A DNA stretch of 6,677 nucleotides from Pseudomonadota bacterium (GTDB lineage Bacteria > Pseudomonadota > Alphaproteobacteria > Rhizobiales > Rhizobiaceae): NCBI GenBank assembly GCA_023388675.1, contig JAEWFU010000025.1, positions 1 through 6,677 on the forward strand, given 5' to 3'. Made by a program: the position numbers and the translations under genes. How positions within the stretch are numbered: the stretch's first letter is position 1; each line of letters begins with the position of its first letter. Below the pieces are notes generated by a model. It had not been told where the DNA came from. It did not search any database and was given only the letters and a program-made list of their open reading frames with translations. Positions 1-5,730 of this stretch are shown here, piece by piece.

Positions 1-724
1 CTATCGTCGTGTTGCCGCCGGCCTGTGGCTCCGCATCGAATTTCCAGCGTATGTCGGCGGCGTCGGGCGGCAGCGGCGAGGGCAGGCCGAGACCGCCGAA
101 CTCGTCGCCGATCTCGAACGGCGCCGCCCAGAAATGCGCGGAGCGGCCGACCGTGACCGAGCCGACGGGGTTGGCCGCGGCCAGCGCGCCGACCGTGATG
201 CCATTGGCAAGCATGGTCGAGGCGGAGCCGAGCCCGCCCTTGAGGCCGGACGACAGCGCGCCGCAGCCGGCGCCGACGCTGCCGACACCGAAATCGACGG
301 CCGCGTTGCGTATCGCCGCATAGCCGAGGTCGCGATAGGGCGGGTAGCGGCCCCAATCCTTGTCGCCGCCATTGATCAGGTCGAAGAGGATCGCGGCCGG
401 CACGATCGGAACGCGCTGGCCGCGCACCTCGACGCCGACGCCATCCTCGCGCAGTGCTGCCTGGACCCCGGAGGCTGCGTCCAGCCCGAAGGCCGAGCCG
501 CCAGAAAGGACGAGCGCGTGGATTTCCTTCAGCGAATTATGGGGCTCCAGAGCATCGGTCTCGCGGGTGCCGGGTGCACCGCCCAGAACCTGCACGGCAG
601 CGACCGCAGGCCGGTCGGGAACGACGACGGTGACGCCGCTTTTGAGACGCTCGTCCTTCGCATTTCCGACGCGCAATCCCGCGACGTCGGTGATGAGGTT
701 TTTCGGTCCGGTTCGGAAAGGCAT
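1..724 (-). CDS. P1-family (DmpA/ThnT-like) Ntn-hydrolase peptidase, C-terminus cut by window edge
   Basis: Starts at ATG 724-722 and stays open to the left edge, giving 241 codons. The protein resembles the P1 (S58) family of self-processing N-terminal-nucleophile aminopeptidases/amidases: DmpA, BapA and ThnT. Visible marks are an N-terminal ITDVAGLRVGN strand (11-21), LSGGSAFGLDAA (73-84), a glycine-rich block ending LKGGLGSAS (161-169), and AAANPVGSV (182-190), whose Asn185 fits the oxyanion asparagine known in this family. The last residues seen are GGNTTI; Asn238-Thr239 fits the autocleavage site, making Thr239 the predicted nucleophile of the missing beta chain. No signal peptide is visible, so it is probably cytoplasmic. 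Family members release N-terminal residues from peptides, amides or beta-peptides; the substrate here is unknown. It lies 4 nt after the solute-binding-protein stop with only a weak ribosome site (GTAGAG), so translational coupling is likely. Family call is firm; substrate is not. Confidence 0.88.
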   Translation of the reverse strand, partial: MPFRTGPKNLITDVAGLRVGNAKDERLKSGVTVVVPDRPAVAAVQVLGGAPGTRETDALEPHNSLKEIHALVLSGGSAFGLDAASGVQAALREDGVGVEVRGQRVPIVPAAILFDLINGGDKDWGRYPPYRDLGYAAIRNAAVDFGVGSVGAGCGALSSGLKGGLGSASTMLANGITVGALAAANPVGSVTVGRSAHFWAAPFEIGDEFGGLGLPSPLPPDAADIRWKFDAEPQAGGNTTI

Positions 725-728
725 GCAG

Positions 729-1793
729 TCACTCTACGGGAAGGAAGCGCTCGCCGTCGTAGCGAAGGAGCTGGAAAAGGTTTTCAGACAGATCGCCCTT
801 GTCGTCGAAGGAAAGCGTGCCGATGAGCGTATCGAAACTGCCGGCCGACAAGACATCCGCGACCGACCTGTTCCCGGCGTCGGCGGCAGCGAGGGCCTGT
901 GCGGCGATCTCCACCGAGATGTAGGAGGGAACGACGTAGCCCTCGGGTACGATGCCCGTCTCCGTGAAACGCTCCACCGCTTCCTCGTCCAGCATCTCGG
1001 CCCATTCCGGCATGCCGATCATGAGCGTTCCTGGCGCCAGCGGAATCTCGCCGGTGGCGCGCAACGCATCTCCGCCGGCAATCGTCGGCTCGTAGTCGAG
1101 GCCGGCCGCGTCTCGCGCTATGATCGCTACGTCGTCACGGTCGCCGCCGACGAAGACGTGGGTGGCGCCCGCCCGACGCAGCCGTGCGACCAGTCCGACC
1201 TGGTTGTCCGACTGCGGGCGGAAGGTATCGAGGAATACCGGCTTGAGGCCTGCCAGTTCCACCGCAAACCGGAGCGACTCGGCCAACTCACGCCCGTAGA
1301 TCGTTCCGTCGTCGACGATGGCAAACAGTTCGTCGCGCCAGCGCGCCACGAGTATGTCCGCAACGGCGGAGAGTTCGGCGTCGGCGCGAGGAGCTGCCCG
1401 CCAGACGAGCCACCCCTCGCGGGTGCGCCGGTCGGTGATGCCGCTGTTGCGCACGCCGGACGTCACGACCGGGATGCCGGCATCGCGCAGCAGCGGCAAT
1501 GCCGCTTCCAGCGCTTCCGAACACAGGAAGCCGACGGCGATGCTGACTTCGGCGTCGATGAAGGCGCGGGCCGCGCGCTCCCCGCCGGCAACATCGCAGG
1601 CGTCGTTCTCCACGATCAATTGTTGTCCGCCCAGCCGTGCGGCAATCTCCGCGCCGTCGCGCATCTGCTGGCCCAGCAAGGCCAGCGGCCCCTCGAGCGG
1701 TGCGGCAAGCCCGATCCGCTCCGCCGCTGCATGGCCGATGCCTGCAAGCGTGACGGCGCAAGCCAGGAAAAGGGATGGGAAGGGGGGACGCAT
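729..1793 (-). CDS. Periplasmic ABC-type solute-binding protein, LivJ/branched-chain amino acid receptor family
   Basis: 354 aa, about the length of E. coli LivJ. A signal peptide is clear: Arg2, a hydrophobic stretch at about 7-20, and a likely cleavage after HAAA (residue 24). The mature protein begins ERIGLAAPLEGPLA, the usual first strand of Peripla_BP_6 proteins. Cys66 (NDACD) and Cys91 (GFLCS) are 25 residues apart, the same spacing as the disulfide pair of LivJ. Other family marks are IYGRELAES around Tyr166 and the lobe-2 strand HVFVGGD. The segment matching LivJ's ligand loop reads TSGVRNSGIT (111-120), different enough that leucine/isoleucine need not be the ligand. It is the first gene of a leftward operon with the peptidase downstream. 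No permease or ATPase gene is nearby, so it must borrow a transporter encoded elsewhere or act as a sensor; both are inference. ATG 1793 is chosen because it directly precedes the signal peptide. Confidence 0.88.
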   Translation of the reverse strand: MRPPFPSLFLACAVTLAGIGHAAAERIGLAAPLEGPLALLGQQMRDGAEIAARLGGQQLIVENDACDVAGGERAARAFIDAEVSIAVGFLCSEALEAALPLLRDAGIPVVTSGVRNSGITDRRTREGWLVWRAAPRADAELSAVADILVARWRDELFAIVDDGTIYGRELAESLRFAVELAGLKPVFLDTFRPQSDNQVGLVARLRRAGATHVFVGGDRDDVAIIARDAAGLDYEPTIAGGDALRATGEIPLAPGTLMIGMPEWAEMLDEEAVERFTETGIVPEGYVVPSYISVEIAAQALAAADAGNRSVADVLSAGSFDTLIGTLSFDDKGDLSENLFQLLRYDGERFLPVE

Positions 1794-1809
1794 GAAGCTT
1801 TGCCGACGC

Positions 1810-1834
1810 CGTCAATTCGTGGAAAGTGCGTCAA
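1810..1834. repeat. Direct repeat CGTCAA, 19-bp period, in the divergent region
   Basis: CGTCAA occurs at 1810-1815 and again at 1829-1834; on the minus strand this reads TTGACG twice. The inner copy starts 17 bp upstream of the binding-protein ATG and the outer one 36 bp upstream. It could be a two-site operator, or the outer copy could act as a -35 element for the leftward operon. With only 6 bp per copy, chance is a real alternative. Confidence 0.3.
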
Positions 1835-1896
1835 CTTGGTAAAGGCTGGCGGGAGAGGGCGCAACAGGCTAGAGCGGGGCAGGGTCCGGTGCGGCG

Positions 1897-1925
1897 CTTG
1901 GTTGCGTGCCCCGCGGAACCTATAT
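1897..1925 (+). promoter_or_regulatory. Predicted housekeeping promoter of the rightward molybdoenzyme-maturation operon
   Basis: CTTGGT at 1897-1902 and CTATAT at 1920-1925 are separated by 17 bp. This closely fits the CTTGAC-N17-CTATAT consensus known for rhizobial sigma-70 promoters; the -10 is perfect and the -35 differs at two positions. Transcription would start near 1932, giving a leader of roughly 20-25 nt before GTG 1955. The promoter also argues against the longer reading-frame start at GTG 1826, which lies upstream of it. Confidence 0.6.
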
Positions 1926-1954
1926 GCGATTGGGTTGAAAATGCGGGAAACGCG

Positions 1955-2452
1955 GTGCTGAAGAAGAATGCTGTCGAGCCGCGCCTCTATCGGGAGGCGA
2001 TGAGCCGTTTTGCCGGTGCGGTGCATGTGGTGACGACCGACGGCCCTTATGGGCGCCGCGGTGTGACCGTCATTGCCGCATGTTCCGTATCGGACGATCC
2101 GCCGACGATTCTCGTCTGCCTCAACCGCGTCAAAACGGACAATGACTGCTTTGCACAGAACGGCGTTTTCGCGCTGAATACGCTGGCCACCGAGCAGCGC
2201 CCGCTCGCCGACGCGTTTTCCGGTCTCACCGGCCTTTCGCAGGAGGAACGTTTTGCGCTGGCCCAGTGGGAAACCGAGGCCTCGGGCGCTCCCGTATTGT
2301 CTGGAGCGCTCGCTACGTTCGACTGCCAGCTTGTCGAAGCGAAGGATTTCGCGACGCATCGCGTGCTGTTCGGCAAGGTGACAGGCGTACGGATCGGCGA
2401 TAGCCTTGATCCGCTGATCTATCATCAACGCGCCTACCGCGTGCTCGGGTAG
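1955..2452 (+). CDS. Flavin reductase family protein (RutF/HpaC-like NAD(P)H:FMN reductase)
   Basis: 165 aa from GTG 1955, matching the usual size of RutF (about 164 aa). Family members use NAD(P)H to reduce free FMN or FAD, which a partner enzyme then consumes. Seen in the sequence: an N-terminal helix REAMSRF (13-19), AVHVVTTDGP (22-31), the flavin-binding core GVTVIAACSVSDDPPT (36-51) with LVCLNR (53-58), FALNTL (72-77), and the C-terminal THRVLFGKV (134-142). GTG 1955 is chosen because the helix before Met16 is conserved in relatives, it lies just downstream of the promoter, and ATG 2000 would remove that helix. The ribosome site (CGGGAA) is weak. It is the first gene of the operon, 17 nt before the coxD-like gene. 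Its oxygenase or other partner is not in the window; RutF itself is unlikely to be the right name without rutA nearby. A role in supplying reduced flavin or electrons to molybdoenzyme maturation is only inference. Confidence 0.85.
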   Translation: MLKKNAVEPRLYREAMSRFAGAVHVVTTDGPYGRRGVTVIAACSVSDDPPTILVCLNRVKTDNDCFAQNGVFALNTLATEQRPLADAFSGLTGLSQEERFALAQWETEASGAPVLSGALATFDCQLVEAKDFATHRVLFGKVTGVRIGDSLDPLIYHQRAYRVLG

Positions 2453-2460
2453 CGCCCTTC

Positions 2461-2466
2461 GGAGAG
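2461..2466 (+). promoter_or_regulatory. Ribosome binding site of the coxD-like gene
   Basis: GGAGAG lies 3 nt before ATG 2470 in the 17-nt gap after the flavin-reductase stop. It supports ATG 2470 as the start. Confidence 0.6.
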
Positions 2467-2469
2467 ACC

Positions 2470-3399
2470 ATGGCCGATACACGTCCGCGCCCGGTGCCGG
2501 GATCGATCGACGAGACAGTCGAGATGCTTGCCGGTGCGGATTATGTCGCCGACCGCGCCCTGGCGACCGTGCTTTTCCTCAGCCTGCGCATGCAGCGGCC
2601 GCTGTTTCTCGAAGGCGAGGCTGGTGTCGGCAAGACCGAGATCGCCAAGGTGCTTTCGTCGGCGTTGGGCCGCAGGCTCATCCGCCTGCAGTGCTATGAA
2701 GGGCTCGACGTCTCCTCGGCGGTCTACGAATGGAACTACGCCGCGCAGATGATCGAAATCCGCATGGAGGAAGCGACCGGCGAGACGAGCCGCGTGGCCA
2801 TGGAGCGCAACGTCTTTTCCGAAAAATACCTGATCCGCCGTCCGGTGCTCGACGCGCTGACGGGCGACAAGGGGGCGGCACCGGTCTTCCTCATCGACGA
2901 GCTCGATCGCACGGACGAGGCCTTCGAGGCGTTCCTGCTGGAAATCCTGTCCGACTGGCAGGTGACTGTTCCGGAACTGGGCACCATCCGCGCTGCGGAG
3001 CCGCCGCTGGTCATCATCACCACCAACCGCACGCGCGAGATTCACGACGCGCTGAAGCGGCGCTGCCTCTACCACTGGGTCGACTATCCGGACGCGGCGC
3101 GCGAACTGGATATCGTCCACCGCAAGGTGCCGCAGGCCAATGCGCGGCTTTCGGCCGAAGTAGTCTCCTTCGTCCAGAAACTTCGCCAGATCGACCTGTT
3201 CAAGGCTCCCGGCGTGGCCGAAACGCTGGACTGGGCCGGCGCGCTGACCGAGCTCGACAAGGTGGCGCTCGATCCGGAAACCGTTTCGGACACGATCGGG
3301 GTGCTGCTGAAATACCAGGACGACATCGCGCGCATCGGACAGGGTGAGGGACGCCGTATCCTCGACGAAGTGAAGGCCGAGCTGGCCGCGGCGGAATAG
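2470..3399 (+). CDS. coxD: CoxD-like MoxR-family AAA+ ATPase for molybdenum hydroxylase maturation
   Basis: 309 aa, soluble, cytoplasmic. Complete AAA+ machinery is visible: Walker A GEAGVGKT (49-56), Walker B VFLIDELDR with Asp143/Glu144, sensor-1 ITTNRTRE (183-190), and DALKRRC (193-199) carrying the likely arginine finger, followed by LYHWVDYP typical of the CoxD branch of MoxR ATPases. In Oligotropha, CoxD is a chaperone-like ATPase needed to sulfurate and assemble the CuSMo site of CO dehydrogenase, and its relatives serve other xanthine-oxidase-family enzymes. The next gene encodes a VWA protein, the standard MoxR partner; the two are 6 nt apart. The ribosome site GGAGAG supports ATG 2470. 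No key residue is missing. The symbol is given by similarity: whether the client is CO dehydrogenase or another molybdenum hydroxylase cannot be decided here. Confidence 0.9.
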   Translation: MADTRPRPVPGSIDETVEMLAGADYVADRALATVLFLSLRMQRPLFLEGEAGVGKTEIAKVLSSALGRRLIRLQCYEGLDVSSAVYEWNYAAQMIEIRMEEATGETSRVAMERNVFSEKYLIRRPVLDALTGDKGAAPVFLIDELDRTDEAFEAFLLEILSDWQVTVPELGTIRAAEPPLVIITTNRTREIHDALKRRCLYHWVDYPDAARELDIVHRKVPQANARLSAEVVSFVQKLRQIDLFKAPGVAETLDWAGALTELDKVALDPETVSDTIGVLLKYQDDIARIGQGEGRRILDEVKAELAAAE

Positions 3400-3405
3400 C
3401 CTCCG

Positions 3406-4653
3406 ATGGCCGAGACGACTATACCCGCGACGGCCGACCCACAGGGGCGCATTGCCGACAACATCGTCTATTTCGCCCGCGCTCTGCGCAAGGCCGGCAT
3501 GCGGGTCGGCCCGGCGGCCGTCAAGGATGCCATCGAAGCCGTGCTTGCAGCGGGCATTGGCGGGCGTGACGATTTCTACTGGACGCTGCATTCCGTGCTG
3601 GTGAACCGGCGCGAGGACCATGCGACCTTCGACGAGGCGTTCCGGCTGTTCTGGAAATCGCGCGAGCTGATCGAAAAGATGATCGCGATGTTCTCGCCCG
3701 TGGCGCCCGACAGCCGCGAACGGGAGAAAAGCCGGGCTGCTGAAACGCGGGTTGCCGACGCGCTGTTCGAGGGCCATCGCAAGAACCAGCCGGTGCAGGA
3801 ACGTCCGGAGATCGAGGTGGACGCGCGTTTCACCGTTTCCGGCAACGAAATCCTGCGACAGAAGGATTTCGCGCAGATGACGGCGCGTGAGCTGGCGGAA
3901 GCCAAACGCGTGATCGCCGGGCTGAAACTCCCATATGACCGCGTCGCGACCCGACGCTTCCGTCCGGACCCGCATGGGGAACGCCATGATGCGCGGGCCA
4001 TGATGCGCGCAGCGCTGAGGACCGGGGGCGACCTGATCCCGCCGAAATTTCGCTCGGTGCGCGAGATTCACCCGCCGCTGGTCGTGCTGGCCGACATTTC
4101 CGGTTCCATGAGCCAGTACAGCCGCATCTTCCTGCATTTCCTGCATGCGCTGAGCGAAAGCCGCAGCCGGGTGCATACATTCGTCTTCGGGACGCGGCTG
4201 ACGAACCTGACACGGCAGATGCGTCGGCGCGACCCCGACGAGGCGCTGGCCGAGTGTGCGGCGTCGGTGAAGGACTGGTCCGGCGGTACCCGCATCGGCG
4301 AGACGCTGCGGACCTTCAACCATCAATGGTCGCGGCGCGTGCTGGGGCAGGGCGCCATCGTGCTTCTCATAACCGACGGGCTGGAGCGCGAGGATACCGT
4401 GCTGCTCGAACAGGAGATGGCCCGGCTGCAACGATCCTGCCGGCGACTCATATGGCTTAATCCGCTGCTGCGTTTCGACGGGTTCGAGGCGCGTGCTCGG
4501 GGCGTGCGGGCGATGCTGCCGCATGTCGACGAGTTCCGGCCCGTTCATTCGCTGGAGGCGCTTTCCGACCTGGTACAGGCGCTTTCGGCCTCCCGCTCGC
4601 GCGAAGCAGACCCACGGCAATGGCTGGGTCTTGGCAGGCCGGCCCCCGCGTGA
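3406..4653 (+). CDS. coxE: CoxE-like VWA (MIDAS) domain protein, partner of the AAA+ ATPase
   Basis: 415 aa. The N-terminal half (about 15-200) is helical and charged, as in CoxE proteins, with FARALRKAGMRVGP early on. The C-terminal half is a von Willebrand A domain with an intact metal-ion-dependent adhesion site: DISGSMS (230-236, the DxSxS motif), Thr295 in SGGTRIGE, and ITDGLERED with Asp324. Also typical are VHTFVFGTRLTNLTR, RRLIWLNPLLR and AMLPHVDEF near the end. CoxE works with CoxD in inserting copper and maturing the active site of CO dehydrogenase; in general, VWA partners link MoxR ATPases to their client. No signal peptide or membrane segment is seen, although CoxE proteins can associate with membranes. 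It starts 6 nt after the coxD-like stop without a good ribosome site, so coupled translation is likely. It is followed by a 24-nt gap to the XdhC N-domain gene. Confidence 0.9.
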   Translation: MAETTIPATADPQGRIADNIVYFARALRKAGMRVGPAAVKDAIEAVLAAGIGGRDDFYWTLHSVLVNRREDHATFDEAFRLFWKSRELIEKMIAMFSPVAPDSREREKSRAAETRVADALFEGHRKNQPVQERPEIEVDARFTVSGNEILRQKDFAQMTARELAEAKRVIAGLKLPYDRVATRRFRPDPHGERHDARAMMRAALRTGGDLIPPKFRSVREIHPPLVVLADISGSMSQYSRIFLHFLHALSESRSRVHTFVFGTRLTNLTRQMRRRDPDEALAECAASVKDWSGGTRIGETLRTFNHQWSRRVLGQGAIVLLITDGLEREDTVLLEQEMARLQRSCRRLIWLNPLLRFDGFEARARGVRAMLPHVDEFRPVHSLEALSDLVQALSASRSREADPRQWLGLGRPAPA

Positions 4654-4666
4654 CCATATTACGGTT

Positions 4667-4671
4667 GGAGG
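4667..4671 (+). promoter_or_regulatory. Strong ribosome binding site of the XdhC N-domain gene
   Basis: GGAGG with 6 nt to ATG 4678, the best Shine-Dalgarno match in the operon. It lies in the 24-nt gap after the coxE-like stop and fixes the start of the following gene. Confidence 0.75.
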
Positions 4672-4677
4672 CTTCCA

Positions 4678-5016
4678 ATGACACAGGTTGCGACACCCGA
4701 CGAGACACGCGATCCCCTGATGATCGCCGAGGAATGGAAGAACGAAGGCAAGGACGTGGCAATTGCCACGGTCGTCGAGACCTGGGGCTCGGCGCCCCGT
4801 CCGGCCGGCAGCCATCTCGTCATCGATGCCGAAGGCAATTTCCACGGGTCGGTTTCAGGGGGCTGCGTCGAGGGTGCCGTGGTGGCGGAGGCGGTCGACA
4901 TCATCTCTTCCGGAACGCCGCGCATGCTGGAATTCGGTGTTGCCGACGAAACCGCCTGGCAGGTGGGGCTATCCTGCGGTGGCCGCATCAGAGTCTTCGT
5001 CGAGCGTCTGGGGTGA
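4678..5016 (+). CDS. XdhC/CoxI family protein, N-terminal domain only
   Basis: 112 aa. It matches only the N-terminal XdhC_CoxI domain; full XdhC proteins run to roughly 300 aa with a C-terminal Rossmann domain. Seen: VAIATVVETWGSAPRPAGSHLVI (two stretches around 27-49), the conserved SGGCVEGAV with Cys63, and GLSCGGRIRVFVE with Cys100 near the end. XdhC binds the molybdenum cofactor and protects it while its terminal sulfur is added by a NifS-like desulfurase, then helps insert it into xanthine dehydrogenase; CoxF/CoxI relatives serve CO dehydrogenase-type enzymes. The gene ends with TGA 5014-5016. The next gene, encoding the missing C-terminal domain, begins after a single AGC codon in the same reading frame, so the two polypeptides probably work as one XdhC unit. 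A good ribosome site (GGAGG) supports ATG 4678. Confidence 0.85.
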   Translation: MTQVATPDETRDPLMIAEEWKNEGKDVAIATVVETWGSAPRPAGSHLVIDAEGNFHGSVSGGCVEGAVVAEAVDIISSGTPRMLEFGVADETAWQVGLSCGGRIRVFVERLG

Positions 5017-5019
5017 AGC

Positions 5020-5730
5020 ATGGACCCGACCGTTCTGAACACATTGAATGCGGAGCGCCGCGCCCGCAGGGCCGCAATTCTCGTGACCGATCTCGGTGAT
5101 GGCTCAAGCCGCGTGGTGAGCGAGAGCGATGCCGTATCGGGGGCGCTCGGTGACGCGACCCGACAGGCCTTTCGCACCGGGCGGTCGCAGGCGATCGAGG
5201 TCGACGGGCGCACGCTGTTTCTGAATGCGCATCTGCCACCGCCGCGTATCGTCGTCATCGGAGCTGTACATATCAGTCAGGCGCTGGCGCCGATGGCGCG
5301 TCTGGCCGGTTTCGATGTCGAGATCGTCGATCCGAGGACCGCTTTCGCGACGCCGGAGCGTTTCCCGGAGGTGGAACTGCATGCCGAGTGGCCTCAGGAT
5401 GTGCTCGCGCGCAGGCCGCTGGATGCATTCACGGCCCTGGCGGCGGTGACGCATGATCCCAAGATCGACGACTTTCCGTTGCTTTCCGCACTCGAGGCCG
5501 GATGCTTCTATGTCGGGGCGCTCGGCAGCCGCAAGACCCATGCCAAGCGGGTTGAACGCCTCCTGTCTCAGGGGGCGACACAGGCGCAAATCGACCGAAT
5601 TCACGCGCCGATCGGCCTCGACATAGGCGCTTCGAGCCCTGCCGAGATCGCGGTCGCGGTACTGGCGCAGATCGTGCAGGCCCTGCGCACGCGTGGCACC
5701 GAACGTGCCGGGGCTACGGTCGCGGCATGA
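5020..5730 (+). CDS. XdhC family protein, C-terminal Rossmann domain
   Basis: 236 aa. The first 70 residues (LNTLNAERRARRAAILVTDL onward) resemble the middle part of full-length XdhC. The rest is the XdhC_C Rossmann domain: RIVVIGAVHISQALAPMA (76-93) with the dinucleotide-loop position, FDVEIVDPR (98-106), AVTHDPKIDD (142-151), and YVGALGSRKTHAKR (164-177), then IHAPIGLDIGASSPAEIAVAVLAQI near the C-terminus, a strong signature of the family. The usual GxGH of the first loop is GAVH (81-84) here, so the second glycine is Val83. It is translated 3 nt after the XdhC N-domain stop, with GGGGTG just before the start acting as a weak ribosome site inside the previous gene's end. It overlaps the next gene by 4 nt (ATGA). 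It probably pairs with the 112-aa protein for molybdenum cofactor handling. Confidence 0.88.
   Translation: MDPTVLNTLNAERRARRAAILVTDLGDGSSRVVSESDAVSGALGDATRQAFRTGRSQAIEVDGRTLFLNAHLPPPRIVVIGAVHISQALAPMARLAGFDVEIVDPRTAFATPERFPEVELHAEWPQDVLARRPLDAFTALAAVTHDPKIDDFPLLSALEAGCFYVGALGSRKTHAKRVERLLSQGATQAQIDRIHAPIGLDIGASSPAEIAVAVLAQIVQALRTRGTERAGATVAA

Larger units (their letters stand above)
1794..1954. other. Divergent intergenic region between the two operons
   Basis: 161 bp separate the start of the leftward binding-protein gene from the GTG start of the rightward flavin-reductase gene. It holds a good rightward promoter and a direct repeat, both listed separately. No convincing leftward -10 element was found: TTGACG occurs on the minus strand at 1834-1829, but nothing like CTATAT lies 16-18 bp beyond it. 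No hairpin strong enough to call a terminator or riboswitch was seen. Confidence 0.7.

Noticed and set aside
1758..1793. Lipoprotein signal (FLAC at residues 9-12) in the binding protein
   Set aside because: Phe at the -3 position and a Cys only 12 residues in do not fit a lipobox well; a normal signal peptidase I site (HAAA, residue 24) fits better.
1826..1954. Upstream extension of the flavin reductase to GTG 1826
   Set aside because: The added 43 residues do not resemble the family, and the start would lie upstream of the predicted promoter.
360..1961. 533-codon plus-strand open frame
   Set aside because: It is antisense to the peptidase and binding-protein genes and has low-complexity composition without family motifs.
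1616..2482. 288-codon minus-strand open frame crossing the intergenic region
   Set aside because: It runs antisense through the flavin-reductase gene and out of frame through the binding-protein signal peptide; no domain seen.
2434..4845. 803-codon open frame on the minus strand
   Set aside because: It lies entirely antisense to the coxD-like and coxE-like genes, whose products have intact diagnostic motifs. Its translation is rich in Arg/His/Gln with no recognisable domain, as expected from the codon bias of a GC-rich genome.
5014..5016. Selenocysteine recoding of the TGA between the XdhC halves
   Set aside because: A start codon follows within 6 nt, no downstream hairpin typical of a SECIS element was evident, and no XdhC family member is known to me to use selenocysteine at this linker.
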